From Pirellulales bacterium (lineage in GTDB: Bacteria; Planctomycetota; Planctomycetia; Pirellulales; JACPPG01): a stretch of DNA of 64,000 nt. The stretch spans positions 1 through 64,000 of the forward strand of contig DASZWQ010000204.1 in assembly GCA_035546535.1 (NCBI GenBank), given 5' to 3'. The position numbers and the translations under genes were made by a program. The notes beneath the pieces were generated by a model that made no database searches, was not told the DNA's origin, and saw only the letters and a list, made by a program, of their open reading frames with translations. Shown here piece by piece: positions 25,779 through 34,349 of the stretch (position 1 is its first letter; each line of letters begins with the position of its first letter).

Positions 25779-26975
25779 TTACTTCTCTGCCAGCAGCTTT
25801 TCGAGAAGCTTCGTCCCCTCTTCGTCGTGCATGCGCAGCTGTCCGGCCACTTTGCCCTGGCGGTCAATCAGCACATACGTCGGATAGCTCCAAACGCCGT
25901 AAACTTCGGACGCCTGGCTGAGCGCGCGATTCTCGATCATGCCGCCGCGGTGCTTTAGCATCTCGGCTGGGACCAGCGCGACGGAATAAGGAATATCGCG
26001 GCCGCGCCACAGGTCCTGACGAAATTCCGCAACCAAAGCGTCCATCTCGGCAGGCGTGTTCACCGGCGGCTGGTCGTGGGTGCGAACGTCGGAATGAATG
26101 CCGATGATCACCAGCCCGCGGTCGCGATACTTGTCGTGCAGCGCGAACAGCTTGGGCATCGTGCTGATGCACGCGCCGCACCAATAGCCCCAGAAATCCA
26201 AGAGCACCACCTTGCCGCGCAATTCCTCGAGCGTGCCCGGCGAACCGTTCTTCCAGGCGATCACGCCGGGAATCTCGGGCGCCGTTTGCCCGACGAGAAG
26301 CGCCATGTTCGAGGCGGGCAACTTGATTGTGCCGAGGTCGAGCGCGCCTTGAGTCGCTTCGACGTGGAGCGCTTGCTTCACGGCGTGCGTGTCGGTCTGG
26401 CCGTCGACCTCGAGCTCGTAATCGCCTGGCGGCAGCGCGAAGCGGACTTTCGGCCAGCCGGAATGGTAGCTGAGAACGATCTTGCCGGCATTCTTCACGT
26501 CAACTCGGAGGCCGCCCGATGGTGTCATGTGGCGTTCGGCCAATTCGGGGCAGGTTACGGTGCCTTCGATGGTTCGCTCCTCGACGAGCGTTAGCCGCAG
26601 CGGTTTGCCGAGCTGCTCCGGGCCTATGATCGCGACGCCGGCCAGTCGTCGTGCGGCCTGCCGACCGGTCAAGCAAAACCCTTCGACGCGCCACCGGTCC
26701 CCCTCGGCCAAGGGCACGCTTGCCAGGCCGGCGCTGTTCGACCGCGCGCTTATTCCGCGCATCGTCCACTTCAGGGCTTCGTCCGCGGTCGCGTCGGCCT
26801 TCCGCAGGAACATCGTCGCGCCAAAACCGACGTCAGCTCCGGCGACGGGCTGACCGGCAGCGTCGACAACTTCGACAGCGAGCGACGCCGGTGCGGCTTT
26901 TTGTTGCTCGTCGGCAAGGCAGAATGCGGCGATCGGTCCGGCAACCAATGCCGCGATTGCGATAATGCGATTCAC
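25779..26975 (-). CDS. Secreted TlpA-like thiol-disulfide protein with carboxypeptidase-regulatory-like domain
   Basis: The 398-aa protein starts at a GTG (26975): AAGGAGG lies five bases before it, while the alternative TTG at 26993 has none. After a signal peptide (about 1-22) comes a beta-sandwich part (LAVEVVDAAGQPVAGADVGF). A thioredoxin-like domain (about 230-398) follows, with active site FWGYWCGAC, cysteines 266 and 269, and the cis-Pro in WSYPTYVLID. TlpA/ResA-type proteins reduce or exchange disulfides outside the cytoplasm, for example in cytochrome maturation. It starts 30 bases after a universal-stress gene on the same strand, so both may form a stress or redox operon. Confidence 0.9.
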   Translation of the reverse strand: MNRIIAIAALVAGPIAAFCLADEQQKAAPASLAVEVVDAAGQPVAGADVGFGATMFLRKADATADEALKWTMRGISARSNSAGLASVPLAEGDRWRVEGFCLTGRQAARRLAGVAIIGPEQLGKPLRLTLVEERTIEGTVTCPELAERHMTPSGGLRVDVKNAGKIVLSYHSGWPKVRFALPPGDYELEVDGQTDTHAVKQALHVEATQGALDLGTIKLPASNMALLVGQTAPEIPGVIAWKNGSPGTLEELRGKVVLLDFWGYWCGACISTMPKLFALHDKYRDRGLVIIGIHSDVRTHDQPPVNTPAEMDALVAEFRQDLWRGRDIPYSVALVPAEMLKHRGGMIENRALSQASEVYGVWSYPTYVLIDRQGKVAGQLRMHDEEGTKLLEKLLAEK

Positions 26976-26980
26976 AGGCA

Positions 26981-26987
26981 CCTCCTT
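26981..26987 (-). promoter_or_regulatory. Strong SD selecting a GTG start
   Basis: AAGGAGG (written CCTCCTT on the plus strand) sits five bases before the GTG at 26975 of the TlpA-like gene and decides its start. Confidence 0.8.
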
Positions 26988-27005
26988 GTGCAATTCGAGA
27001 TCTCT

Positions 27006-27434
27006 TTACCAGCGCAACACCAGCACCGGGCAGTGCGCGAGGCGAATCACTTTCTCGGCCACCGAGCCGATCAGCAAATGCCGCAGCCCGGTGCGGCCGT
27101 GCGACGGAAGGACGATCAAGTCGGCTCGTTCATCCTTGGCGAAGGCGGCGATTTCGGTGCCCGGATCGCCGAAGACTACCTTCATCTGCACGCCGGCATA
27201 TTTCTTATCCGCGAGCTTTTCGCGCATGGCGTCCAGAGCGTGCCGCTCGCGCACCGAGTTATCGATCGTCGTCCAGATGACCCCCGGCTCGGCCGGGTCA
27301 AGCACTGGCAGGACGTACAGCGCGTGCAGGGCCGACGTCGAATCGACCATGTCGAGCGCCGTGTCCAAGGCCCCGAAGGCCTCGTCCGAAAAGTCGATCG
27401 GCACGATGACGCATTTCTTGGGTAGCCAGGGCAC
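27006..27434 (-). CDS. Universal stress protein (UspA family)
   Basis: The 142-aa protein has the Usp fold: CVIVPIDFSDEAFGAL at the start and the ATP-binding signature GSVAEKVIRLAHCPVLVL at the end, preceded by LPSHGRTG. Its G-2x-G-9x-G-type loop suggests nucleotide binding. GTG at 27434 is the start; AAGGAG lies ten bases before it, and frame further upstream has no Usp similarity. It is the first gene of a likely two-gene unit with the TlpA-like protein and is divergent from the sufR-like gene. Confidence 0.93.
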   Translation of the reverse strand: MPWLPKKCVIVPIDFSDEAFGALDTALDMVDSTSALHALYVLPVLDPAEPGVIWTTIDNSVRERHALDAMREKLADKKYAGVQMKVVFGDPGTEIAAFAKDERADLIVLPSHGRTGLRHLLIGSVAEKVIRLAHCPVLVLRW

Positions 27435-27585
27435 GATTGTGCGCTCCTTGTCGTGGGGTGAATTGTCTGCAGGCGAGCCGCCGCTCGATTTCGTCCTGCA
27501 GGCGCGGTTGTAACGCCTGAAGTGGCTTCGAGTCAACGATTTATGGCAGCAGTAACACGGCAGGGGCCATTTTCGACATATTCGG

Positions 27586-27613
27586 TTGCTTAAAATGTCC
27601 AAATGCCTATTAT
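27586..27613 (+). promoter_or_regulatory. Possible promoter of the sufR-like gene
   Basis: TTGCTT (27586-27591) and TATTAT (27608-27613) are 16 bases apart. If this is the promoter, the ATG at 27603 lies upstream of the transcript and 27657 must be the real start. Confidence 0.45.
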
Positions 27614-27656
27614 GGTCATAGATACGTCACCGCAGGCATTGCGATTGGTGCCCCTC

Positions 27657-28355
27657 ATGGAAACTTCATCAGCGCTCAGTTCCGCCACGAGTGATGGTCA
27701 GGTCCTGGACCTGATGCGTCGTCACGGCGCCATGAGCGTCACGCAAGTGGCACGGGCTACCCGCGTTACGGCGACCGCCGTGCGGCAACGCCTGACACGG
27801 CTGATGAGCCTCGGCCTTGTCGAGCGCGAGCTGCCAACGAGTGACGGAGGCTGCGTTCCACGCGGTCGCCCCAGCCACCGGTATTCGCTCACCGAGAAGG
27901 CGCGGCGGCAGGCCGGGAACAATTTCCCTGATCTGGCGATCGTCCTGTGGGACGAAATCCGCCATGTGAAGGACCAGGAGGTCCGTCGCGGGTTGCTTGA
28001 ACGGATCGCCTCGGCCATGGCGGCCATGTACCGCGACCGTGTTCACGGCTCTACGCTTGCTGCCCGGATGGAATCGCTGCGGGCCCTGTTTGGCGAACGG
28101 CGCGTGCCGCTGGATGTGGAACCTGATCACCGGGCGGACGCCAACTCGCGTGACGGCGGAGCCGCGAAGGAAGCGGGCGGTCCGTCGCTGCCGCTTTTGA
28201 CCGTGGCCGAGTGCCCCTACCCCGAGTTGGCCGAGAAGGATCGGGGCATTTGTGCCGTGGAAAAAATGCTGTTTGCCAAGCTGCTCGAAGAGCCGGTACG
28301 CCTATCGCAATGCCGCTTGGACGGACACAGTTGTTGCCAATTTGAAACCAATTGA
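27657..28355 (+). CDS. sufR: SufR-like Fe-S-dependent transcriptional regulator
   Basis: The protein is about 232 aa: an N-terminal winged helix ([40 protein letters not shown]), a helical middle, and a C-terminal cysteine cluster C186, C199, C219, C226/C227 in the pattern CPYPEL-GIC-SQC-SCCQF. That pattern matches SufR, which binds a [4Fe-4S] cluster and represses suf genes when clusters are sufficient. The gene lies immediately upstream of the SUF operon, which supports this role. I take the ATG at 27657; an upstream ATG at 27603 is open in frame but overlaps a likely promoter. Neither has a clear SD. Confidence 0.87.
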   Translation: METSSALSSATSDGQVLDLMRRHGAMSVTQVARATRVTATAVRQRLTRLMSLGLVERELPTSDGGCVPRGRPSHRYSLTEKARRQAGNNFPDLAIVLWDEIRHVKDQEVRRGLLERIASAMAAMYRDRVHGSTLAARMESLRALFGERRVPLDVEPDHRADANSRDGGAAKEAGGPSLPLLTVAECPYPELAEKDRGICAVEKMLFAKLLEEPVRLSQCRLDGHSCCQFETN

Positions 28356-28404
28356 CCCGGTTTAAGACCCACGGGTCGTCGGATATAGTGAGGGGCTTTG
28401 ACAC

Positions 28405-28427
28405 GCCCAATTTCCCGGGAATTGGGC
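28405..28427. promoter_or_regulatory. Palindrome upstream of nuoB, possible operator
   Basis: GCCCAATT and AATTGGGC flank a CCCGGG centre, a near-perfect 23-base palindrome 38 bases before the nuoB start. A binding site for the SufR-like regulator is possible but unproven; a terminator is less likely because no T run follows. Confidence 0.4.
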
Positions 28428-28465
28428 AGCCAGCTTGGCACCTCGAAACGACGGAAAGACGAATC

Positions 28466-29071
28466 ATGAGTGAGCCTTGGATCGAAGGGCGGTTTGAAGA
28501 GAACTTTGCCATCACCACGGTCGAACAGGCCATCAACTGGGCCCGCCAGTCGAGCATCTGGCCGATGACGTTCGGTCTGGCCTGTTGCGCGATCGAAATG
28601 ATGGCCGCCGGAGCCAGCCGCTTCGACATGGACCGTTTTGGTGCGGGTGCCTTCCGTGCTACGCCGCGTCAGGCCGACCTAATGATTGTGGCCGGAACGG
28701 TGACCTACAAAATGGCCAGCCGCGTCCGCCGGCTCTACAACCTGATGCCCGATCCGAAGTTCGTGATCGCGATGGGCGCCTGCACCGTCGGCGGTGGCCC
28801 CTACTTCAAGTATGGCTACCACGTCGTTAAGGGCGTGGACCTGGTTGTGCCGGTCGACGTGTACGTGCCGGGCTGCCCGCCGCGTCCCGAAGCGTTGCTC
28901 GAAGGCTTGATGCGCATTCAGGACAAGATCAAGGGGCACCACATTGCTCGCAAGGCCCAGGCGCCGGCCGGCGTCAAGGTCGACGACGAGTTGCCGTTGC
29001 CGCACCACTCGGGCTATGTCGACGTCGTCGAGCGCGAGCCCGTCTTCGATCACCAGAAAATTACCGGTTAA
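28466..29071 (+). CDS. nuoB: NADH-quinone oxidoreductase subunit B (NuoB)
   Basis: The 201-aa protein is a complete NuoB. The four Cys ligands of the terminal [4Fe-4S] cluster N2 are in place: Cys40 and Cys41 ([10 protein letters not shown]), Cys106 ([10 protein letters not shown]) and Cys137 (GCPPRPEAL). NuoB sits at the quinone end of complex I on the cytosolic side of the membrane arm. No other nuo gene is in the window: the gene stands between a SufR-like regulator and sufC. The ATG at 28466 is chosen by homology; the frame runs back to 28352 without similarity. It may be a separate copy serving a complex I assembled elsewhere. Confidence 0.95.
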   Translation: MSEPWIEGRFEENFAITTVEQAINWARQSSIWPMTFGLACCAIEMMAAGASRFDMDRFGAGAFRATPRQADLMIVAGTVTYKMASRVRRLYNLMPDPKFVIAMGACTVGGGPYFKYGYHVVKGVDLVVPVDVYVPGCPPRPEALLEGLMRIQDKIKGHHIARKAQAPAGVKVDDELPLPHHSGYVDVVEREPVFDHQKITG

Positions 29072-29098
29072 TGACGTTATGCGTGACAGCGCATGAAA

Positions 29099-29140
29099 AC
29101 CCTCTCCCCCTGGGAGAGGGCAGGGTGAGGGGCAGTTTTC
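29099..29140. repeat. Dispersed repeat (type B), second copy
   Basis: CCCTCTCCCCCTGGGAGAGGG forms a hairpin and continues into GCAGGGTGAGGGGC, the reverse complement of the 6526-6615 repeat. It separates nuoB and sufC and may end some nuoB transcripts. Confidence 0.75.
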
Positions 29141-29170
29141 GAGTCTTACGTCAGCTAAGTTTCAAAGAGC

Positions 29171-30031
29171 ATGATCAACGTGAATAGCCAGCCTCGCGAA
29201 ACGCTTCGAATCAAGGACCTGCACGTCTCGGTCGGCGAGCGCGAGATTCTGCGCGGTGTGAATCTCACCATCCGCCGCGGCGAGACGCACGCCCTGATGG
29301 GACCCAATGGCTCGGGGAAGAGCACGCTGGGGTACGCCATCATGGGGCACCCCGGTTACGAAGTGACGCAGGGGACGATCGAACTGGAAACGGCCGACGG
29401 TCCGTTGGTCAATGTGCTCGAGCTGGAACCCAACGAGCGAGCGCGGCACGGTATTTTTCTCGCTTTCCAACGCCCGATGTCGATTCCCGGCGTGAAGATG
29501 GCCGACTTCCTGCGTCACGCGACGACCAACGTTCGCCGTCCCGATCGCAAGGAGGGGGAAGAGCTGCTGCCGATGCGCGACTTCCGCAAGGAGCTGAAGG
29601 CGAAGATGGAGCAGTTGCGGATGGACCCCGAGTTCGCCCGCCGCTACGTCAACGACGGCTTTTCAGGCGGCGAAATGAAGCGGGCCGAGATTCTGCAGAT
29701 GGCCATGCTGCGGCCGAAGTTCGCCATCCTCGACGAAACCGATAGCGGCTTGGACGTCGACGCGGTCCGCCTGGCCAGCCAGAGCATTGCCGAGATCGGC
29801 GGCGCCGACATGGGCATCCTGATCATCACGCACCACGACAAGTTGCTGGAACACAACCGCCCTGACTTCACGCATGTGATGCTCGGCGGCCGGATCGTGG
29901 AAACCGGCGGAGCCGAGCTGGCCGACGAGCTGCACCAGTCGGGCTACGATCGCATCCGCGGACAGTACCCCGACGCGGCCGCCGACGAAGCCGCCATGAA
30001 GCAAGAGAAAACCACGGCCGTCGCCGGCTGA
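29171..30031 (+). CDS. sufC: Fe-S assembly ATPase SufC
   Basis: The 286-aa ABC ATPase has Walker A GPNGSGKST (44-52), a Q-loop in FLAFQRP, signature FSGGEMKRAEI and Walker B AILDETDSGLD, all matching SufC. SufC powers the SufBCD scaffold that builds Fe-S clusters in the cytosol. It is longer than the usual 250 aa because of an Asp/Ala-rich C-terminal tail and an insert between the Q-loop and the signature. It is followed by sufB after 108 bases. Confidence 0.97.
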   Translation: MINVNSQPRETLRIKDLHVSVGEREILRGVNLTIRRGETHALMGPNGSGKSTLGYAIMGHPGYEVTQGTIELETADGPLVNVLELEPNERARHGIFLAFQRPMSIPGVKMADFLRHATTNVRRPDRKEGEELLPMRDFRKELKAKMEQLRMDPEFARRYVNDGFSGGEMKRAEILQMAMLRPKFAILDETDSGLDVDAVRLASQSIAEIGGADMGILIITHHDKLLEHNRPDFTHVMLGGRIVETGGAELADELHQSGYDRIRGQYPDAAADEAAMKQEKTTAVAG

Positions 30032-30139
30032 GCGTTTTGCGAATTACGAAGCACAGAATACATCCACAGATTTCGCAGATCGCACAGATAAAAGAATCGC
30101 GAAGCCTGTAGCCCAAACTTTTCCAGGACCAAAACGATC

Positions 30140-31555
30140 ATGGCCACCGACCTTAAGTCAAACACCGACGGGCTCGGTCTCGGCGAGATCAACAAATACG
30201 ATTTCCGCAACGCCGAGAAGTACGTCTTCAAAAGCCGCAAAGGGCTCGACGCCGAGATCGTGCACCAGATCTCGGACATGAAGAACGAGCCGGAGTGGAT
30301 GCGCGAATTCCGGCTGCGCAGCCTGGAGATTTTCAACTCGAAGCCGATGCCGCACTGGGGCGGCAATATCGACATCGATTTCCAGGACATCTTCTACTAC
30401 ATCAAGCCCTCGGATCAGCAGGGACGCAGTTGGGACGAAGTGCCCGACGACATCAAGCGCACCTTCGACAAGCTGGGCATCCCCGAGGCGGAGAAGAAAT
30501 TCCTGGCGGGCGTCAAAGCGCAGTACGAAAGCGAAGTCGTGTACGGCTCGCTGCGCGAAGACCTGGCCCAGCAGGGCGTGATCTTCACCGACACCGATTC
30601 CGCCGTGCGCGAGCATCCGGACCTGGTGCGGGAGTATTTCAGCACAATTATTCCGCCCACCGATAACAAGTTCGCCGCGCTCAACTCGGCAGTCTGGTCC
30701 GGCGGCTCGTTCATTTACGTCCCCAAGGGCGTGAAAATCGAGTTCCCGCTGCAGGCCTATTTCCGCATCAACGCCGAGAGCATGGGCCAGTTCGAGCGGA
30801 CGTTGATCATCGTCGACGAAGGGGCGCAGATTCACTACGTCGAAGGTTGCACGGCCCCCATGTACACGACCGAGAGCCTGCACTCGGCCGTGGTCGAGAT
30901 CATCGTCAAGAAGCACGCCCGCTGTCGCTATACGACGATCCAGAACTGGGCCAACAACATTTACAACCTGGTCACGAAGCGAGCCGTGGCGTACGAAGAT
31001 GCCACGATGGAATGGATCGACGGCAATCTCGGCAGCCGCCTGACGATGAAATATCCGGCCGTGTACATGCTCGAGCCGGGTGCCCGTGGCGAGATTCTGT
31101 CGATCGCCTTTGCCTCCAACGGCCAGCATCAGGACGCCGGGGCCAAGGTCGTGCATGCCGCGCCGCATACTTCGAGCCGCATTATTTCGAAGAGCATTTC
31201 GAAAAACGGCGGTCGTTCCAGTTATCGCGGGCTGGTAAAGGTCGAGCCGGGCGCTCGCAAGGCGAAGTCGAACGTCGTCTGCGACGCCCTGATTCTCGAT
31301 TCACACAGCCGCAGCGACACGTATCCTTACATCGAGGTCGACGAGCAGGACGTGTCGATCGGCCACGAGGCCAGTGTTTCGAAAATTGGCGAGGAACAAC
31401 TGTTCTACCTCACCAGCCGCGGCCTGTCCGAGGCCGAAGCCAGCACGATGATCGTCAGCGGCTTTATCGAACCCTTGGTGAAAGAGCTGCCGATGGAGTA
31501 CGCCGTGGAAATGAATCGGCTGATCGAGCTGCAAATGGAGGGGACCGTCGGCTAA
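30140..31555 (+). CDS. sufB: Fe-S assembly scaffold SufB
   Basis: The 471-aa protein matches SufB over its whole length: [20 protein letters not shown], the core helix with Cys in [13 protein letters not shown], and the C-terminal FDEx-like block with [17 protein letters not shown] and the sulfur/Fe-binding region. SufB forms the SufBCD complex where the nascent cluster is assembled, receiving sulfur from SufS via SufU/SufE (not in this window). Its ATG follows 108 bases of spacer after sufC that include repeat-like sequence. Confidence 0.97.
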   Translation: MATDLKSNTDGLGLGEINKYDFRNAEKYVFKSRKGLDAEIVHQISDMKNEPEWMREFRLRSLEIFNSKPMPHWGGNIDIDFQDIFYYIKPSDQQGRSWDEVPDDIKRTFDKLGIPEAEKKFLAGVKAQYESEVVYGSLREDLAQQGVIFTDTDSAVREHPDLVREYFSTIIPPTDNKFAALNSAVWSGGSFIYVPKGVKIEFPLQAYFRINAESMGQFERTLIIVDEGAQIHYVEGCTAPMYTTESLHSAVVEIIVKKHARCRYTTIQNWANNIYNLVTKRAVAYEDATMEWIDGNLGSRLTMKYPAVYMLEPGARGEILSIAFASNGQHQDAGAKVVHAAPHTSSRIISKSISKNGGRSSYRGLVKVEPGARKAKSNVVCDALILDSHSRSDTYPYIEVDEQDVSIGHEASVSKIGEEQLFYLTSRGLSEAEASTMIVSGFIEPLVKELPMEYAVEMNRLIELQMEGTVG

Positions 31556-31699
31556 TCACCGCGAGATCGGCGCCGCGAACGCCGCCTCGATCAACGACAA
31601 ACACCACTGCCGCGAACGTCTATTTAGCCGCCGGGCTCGCCCGGCGGTCTTCGTTTACACCACAAGTTGCCGCCCGTACTCAATCAAACGCAAGTTTTC

Positions 31700-33010
31700 A
31701 TGCCATCCACCGCGACGCCGACCGGTTTCACGCAAGACGCTTTTGACGCCTTTCTCGCCCCACGCGACGAGCCGAGCTGGCTGGCCGACGCACGTCGCAC
31801 GGCGTGGAGCGAGTTTCAGCGTCTCGGCATGCCGTCGCGCAGCGACGAAGAGTGGATGCGCACCGACCTGCGTGTCTTCCACCTCGACCGATTTTCGCTG
31901 CCTGGCGAGCTGCCGGCCGGCGCGGTGGCGCCGGTGGCGCTGTTGAGTCACGGCGTCGACCTGGCCGGACATGCCGCGACGCTCAACAGCCGGCACGTGA
32001 CCGGGGAGTTTGATCCGTCGCTTGCCAAACAAGGAATCATCTTCGGCAGCCTCGACCGGCTGCTCGTCGAGCACGCGGATCTGCTGCGTCCCTATTTCGA
32101 GAAAAAAACCATCGATCCCTCGAAGGACAAATTCGCGTCGTTGCACGCGGCGGCCTGGTCGGGCGGAACAGTGCTGTACGTTCCGCGCGGTGTGGCGGTC
32201 GCAAAACCCCTGCACATCTTGAACGGGCTGGCGGGCGGCGGCGTCGATCTCGGCAAGACCCTCGTCATTCTCGAAGAGGGGGCGGAGGCAACGCTCCTAT
32301 CGGAAACAGCAGGCGGTGAGGGCGACCCTGGCCTGCATTGCGGTGCGATCGAAATCTTTGTCGGCCGCGGCGCCCGCTTGCGCTACGTCAACTTGCAGAA
32401 TTGGGGGAGCGGCGTCTGGCATTTTGCCCATCAACAGGCGCTGGTCGATCGCGATGGTCGGTTGCAATGGACCATCGGCGCGCTGGGCGGCCGGCTGGCC
32501 CAGGTCAATCAGCACGTGGCGCTCGTCGGCCCCGGGGCCGAGGCACAAGTCAACGGCGTCATGTTTACCGAAGGGAAGCAGCAGCTTACGTACAACACGT
32601 TGCAACACCATCGGGCCGATCATTGCCGCAGCGATCTTTTGTACAAAGGGGCCCTCCAAGATCGCTCGCGCGTCGTATGGCGCGGCATGATCAAGGTCGA
32701 TCAAGGCGCGCAGAAGACCGACGGCTATCAGCGCAACGATAACCTGATGCTTTCGGAGCACGCCCGGGCTGATTCGATCCCGGGGCTCGAGATCGAGGCC
32801 GATGACGTTCGCTGCACGCACGGATCGACGGCCGGCCGGGTCGACGACGAGCAGGTTTTTTACGCCCGCAGCCGCGGCCTGACGCGCAAAGAAGCCATCC
32901 GCATGATCGTGGCCGGCTTCTTCCAGCAAGTGTTCGACCGCATCACGATCGAAAGCGTCCGCAACGCCCTGGGCGAAGCCATCGGCCGGCGCATCAGGGA
33001 ATACGACTGA
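31700..33010 (+). CDS. sufD: Fe-S assembly protein SufD
   Basis: The 436-aa protein is a SufD paralogue of SufB: a variable N-terminal helical part, then SGGTVLYVPRGVAVAKPLHI, the beta-helix core, and a C-terminal helical end FFQQVFDRITIESVRNALGE. It pairs with SufB in the cluster-building scaffold, where a conserved His in SufD supports iron entry. I start at the ATG at 31700; a TTG at 31667 extends the frame without support. The 144-base spacer after sufB has no gene. Confidence 0.95.
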   Translation: MPSTATPTGFTQDAFDAFLAPRDEPSWLADARRTAWSEFQRLGMPSRSDEEWMRTDLRVFHLDRFSLPGELPAGAVAPVALLSHGVDLAGHAATLNSRHVTGEFDPSLAKQGIIFGSLDRLLVEHADLLRPYFEKKTIDPSKDKFASLHAAAWSGGTVLYVPRGVAVAKPLHILNGLAGGGVDLGKTLVILEEGAEATLLSETAGGEGDPGLHCGAIEIFVGRGARLRYVNLQNWGSGVWHFAHQQALVDRDGRLQWTIGALGGRLAQVNQHVALVGPGAEAQVNGVMFTEGKQQLTYNTLQHHRADHCRSDLLYKGALQDRSRVVWRGMIKVDQGAQKTDGYQRNDNLMLSEHARADSIPGLEIEADDVRCTHGSTAGRVDDEQVFYARSRGLTRKEAIRMIVAGFFQQVFDRITIESVRNALGEAIGRRIREYD

Positions 33011-33127
33011 AATGCAGAAGTCAGAATGATGAATGCAGAATGAAGAAGCAGACGCATTCTCATCGTTCATCATTTTGCATCATTTGCTTGGCATCTCGCC
33101 CACAACCGCCAATACGTTTGCCGAACT

Positions 33128-33442
33128 ATGGACTTCGTCCGCGTCGCCAAGGTTTCTGACATCCCTGATCCCGGCAAGCAGATTGTCGAGGTCGAAGATC
33201 GACTGGTCGTGGTATTCCACGTGGCCGGGCAGTTTTACGCCCTGGACGACGTCTGCACGCACGACGGCGGGCCGCTGGGCGAGGGAGCGCTGGAAGGTTT
33301 TTGCATCGCCTGCCCGCGACACGGCGCGAAATTCGACATCCGCGACGGCCGCGCCCTGACCATGCCGGCCACTCGGCCGACGGTGGCCCACGAGGTGAAA
33401 ATCGAGGGAGACGACATCCTGGTGCGGCTCCGCGAGGAGTAA
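33128..33442 (+). CDS. Rieske-type [2Fe-2S] ferredoxin
   Basis: The 104-aa protein carries both Rieske boxes: CTHDGG with Cys43 and His45, and CPRHGAKFD with Cys62 and His65, which hold a [2Fe-2S] cluster through two Cys and two His. The small NirD/BphA3-like size and lack of signal peptide make it a soluble electron carrier. Its place between sufD and the sufT-like gene is typical of actinobacterial and planctomycete SUF loci and suggests it supplies electrons or acts as a cluster target. The spacer before it (33011-33127) is a repeat-rich AATGATGAATGCAGAATG stretch. Confidence 0.95.
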   Translation: MDFVRVAKVSDIPDPGKQIVEVEDRLVVVFHVAGQFYALDDVCTHDGGPLGEGALEGFCIACPRHGAKFDIRDGRALTMPATRPTVAHEVKIEGDDILVRLREE

Positions 33443-33513
33443 TTGCTAGAATTGGAGAGGACATGCCGCCATAAGGGCGTATCGCAGGCACCGAGGTTTT
33501 CTCGAAGAGAGCC

Positions 33514-33960
33514 ATGGATCTTGATGTTTTTAGGAAGGCAGTCCTCGAAAGCAAACTGGTCGCCGCCGACATTCTGGATAATGCCATTGCACGATTCATG
33601 TATGGCGATCGCGCTCCTGGTTCACGTGGGTCGGATCTCGAGGCACTGGGAGATTACCTGGTATTTGAACGGCTGATGACCTTTTGGCAGTTTTTGGCCC
33701 TATTGCACGGACGTCGCAATTTCCATTTCTCGAATTTTCGGCTTCTTGAGCAGGTCCGCGATGGTAGGGAGAAATGGGCTTATCTTGCCGAGAACATGAC
33801 CACGAAAAAGACGGTAAAGTTATCGATAACATGGCCCTTAAAGTGGCCCACGGACGATACGGCGACCATTTACGCATGGTCCGCCGACGAGGTTTCCGTG
33901 CCTGAAATTTCTATCATTGACGAGAACGGCAATCGGCCGCTTCCGGACTTCGACATTTAG
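33514..33960 (+). CDS. Unknown protein inserted in the SUF operon
   Basis: The 148-aa protein has no signal peptide and no recognised domain. It is acidic, with a helical front (MDLDVFRKAVLESKLVAADIL) and a middle rich in aromatic residues (YLVFERLMTFWQFLALLHGR). A beta-rich end carries KLSITWPLKWPTD and AWSADEVSVPEISIID. Codon use is noticeably less GC-rich than that of its SUF neighbours, so it may be a recent arrival. It sits between the Rieske gene and the sufT-like gene in the same direction. Alternatives are a small immunity-type or regulatory protein; I cannot decide. Confidence 0.7.
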   Translation: MDLDVFRKAVLESKLVAADILDNAIARFMYGDRAPGSRGSDLEALGDYLVFERLMTFWQFLALLHGRRNFHFSNFRLLEQVRDGREKWAYLAENMTTKKTVKLSITWPLKWPTDDTATIYAWSADEVSVPEISIIDENGNRPLPDFDI

Positions 33961-33995
33961 AATCTCGACATTCGACATTTTCCCACAGGTGCCTT

Positions 33996-34313
33996 ATGCC
34001 GGTGAACGAAGAAAGTGTCCGCGAGGCGCTCAAGCAAGTCATTGACCCCGAGTTGTTCGTCAACATCGTCGACCTGGGGCTGGTCTACCTGGTGACGGTC
34101 GCCGACCTTGAGGACGGCAAGCAGAAGGTGTCGATCGAGATGACGATGACCAGCCCCGCCTGCCCGGCCGGCCCGCAATTGATCCAGCAATCGAAAGACA
34201 CGCTGGGCCGGATCGAGGGTGTGGGCGAGGTCGAGGTAAAGCTGGTGATGATTCCCCCCTGGACGCCTGACCGCATGACCGAAGAGGCCCGCGATCAGTT
34301 GGGGATCTTTTAG
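33996..34313 (+). CDS. sufT: SufT-like DUF59 (MIP18 family) Fe-S maturation factor
   Basis: The 105-aa DUF59 protein has the family core: VIDPELFVNIVDLGLVY, the conserved Cys56 in MTSPACPAGP, and IPPWTPDRMTEEARDQLGIF at the end. SufT/MIP18 proteins help mature Fe-S proteins after SUF assembly. Location at the end of the SUF operon agrees with this role. The first ATG at 33996 is the natural start. No domain fusion is present. Confidence 0.93.
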   Translation: MPVNEESVREALKQVIDPELFVNIVDLGLVYLVTVADLEDGKQKVSIEMTMTSPACPAGPQLIQQSKDTLGRIEGVGEVEVKLVMIPPWTPDRMTEEARDQLGIF

Positions 34314-34349
34314 CGCACATCTGCCCGCACAATAGCAGCAAAACATAGC

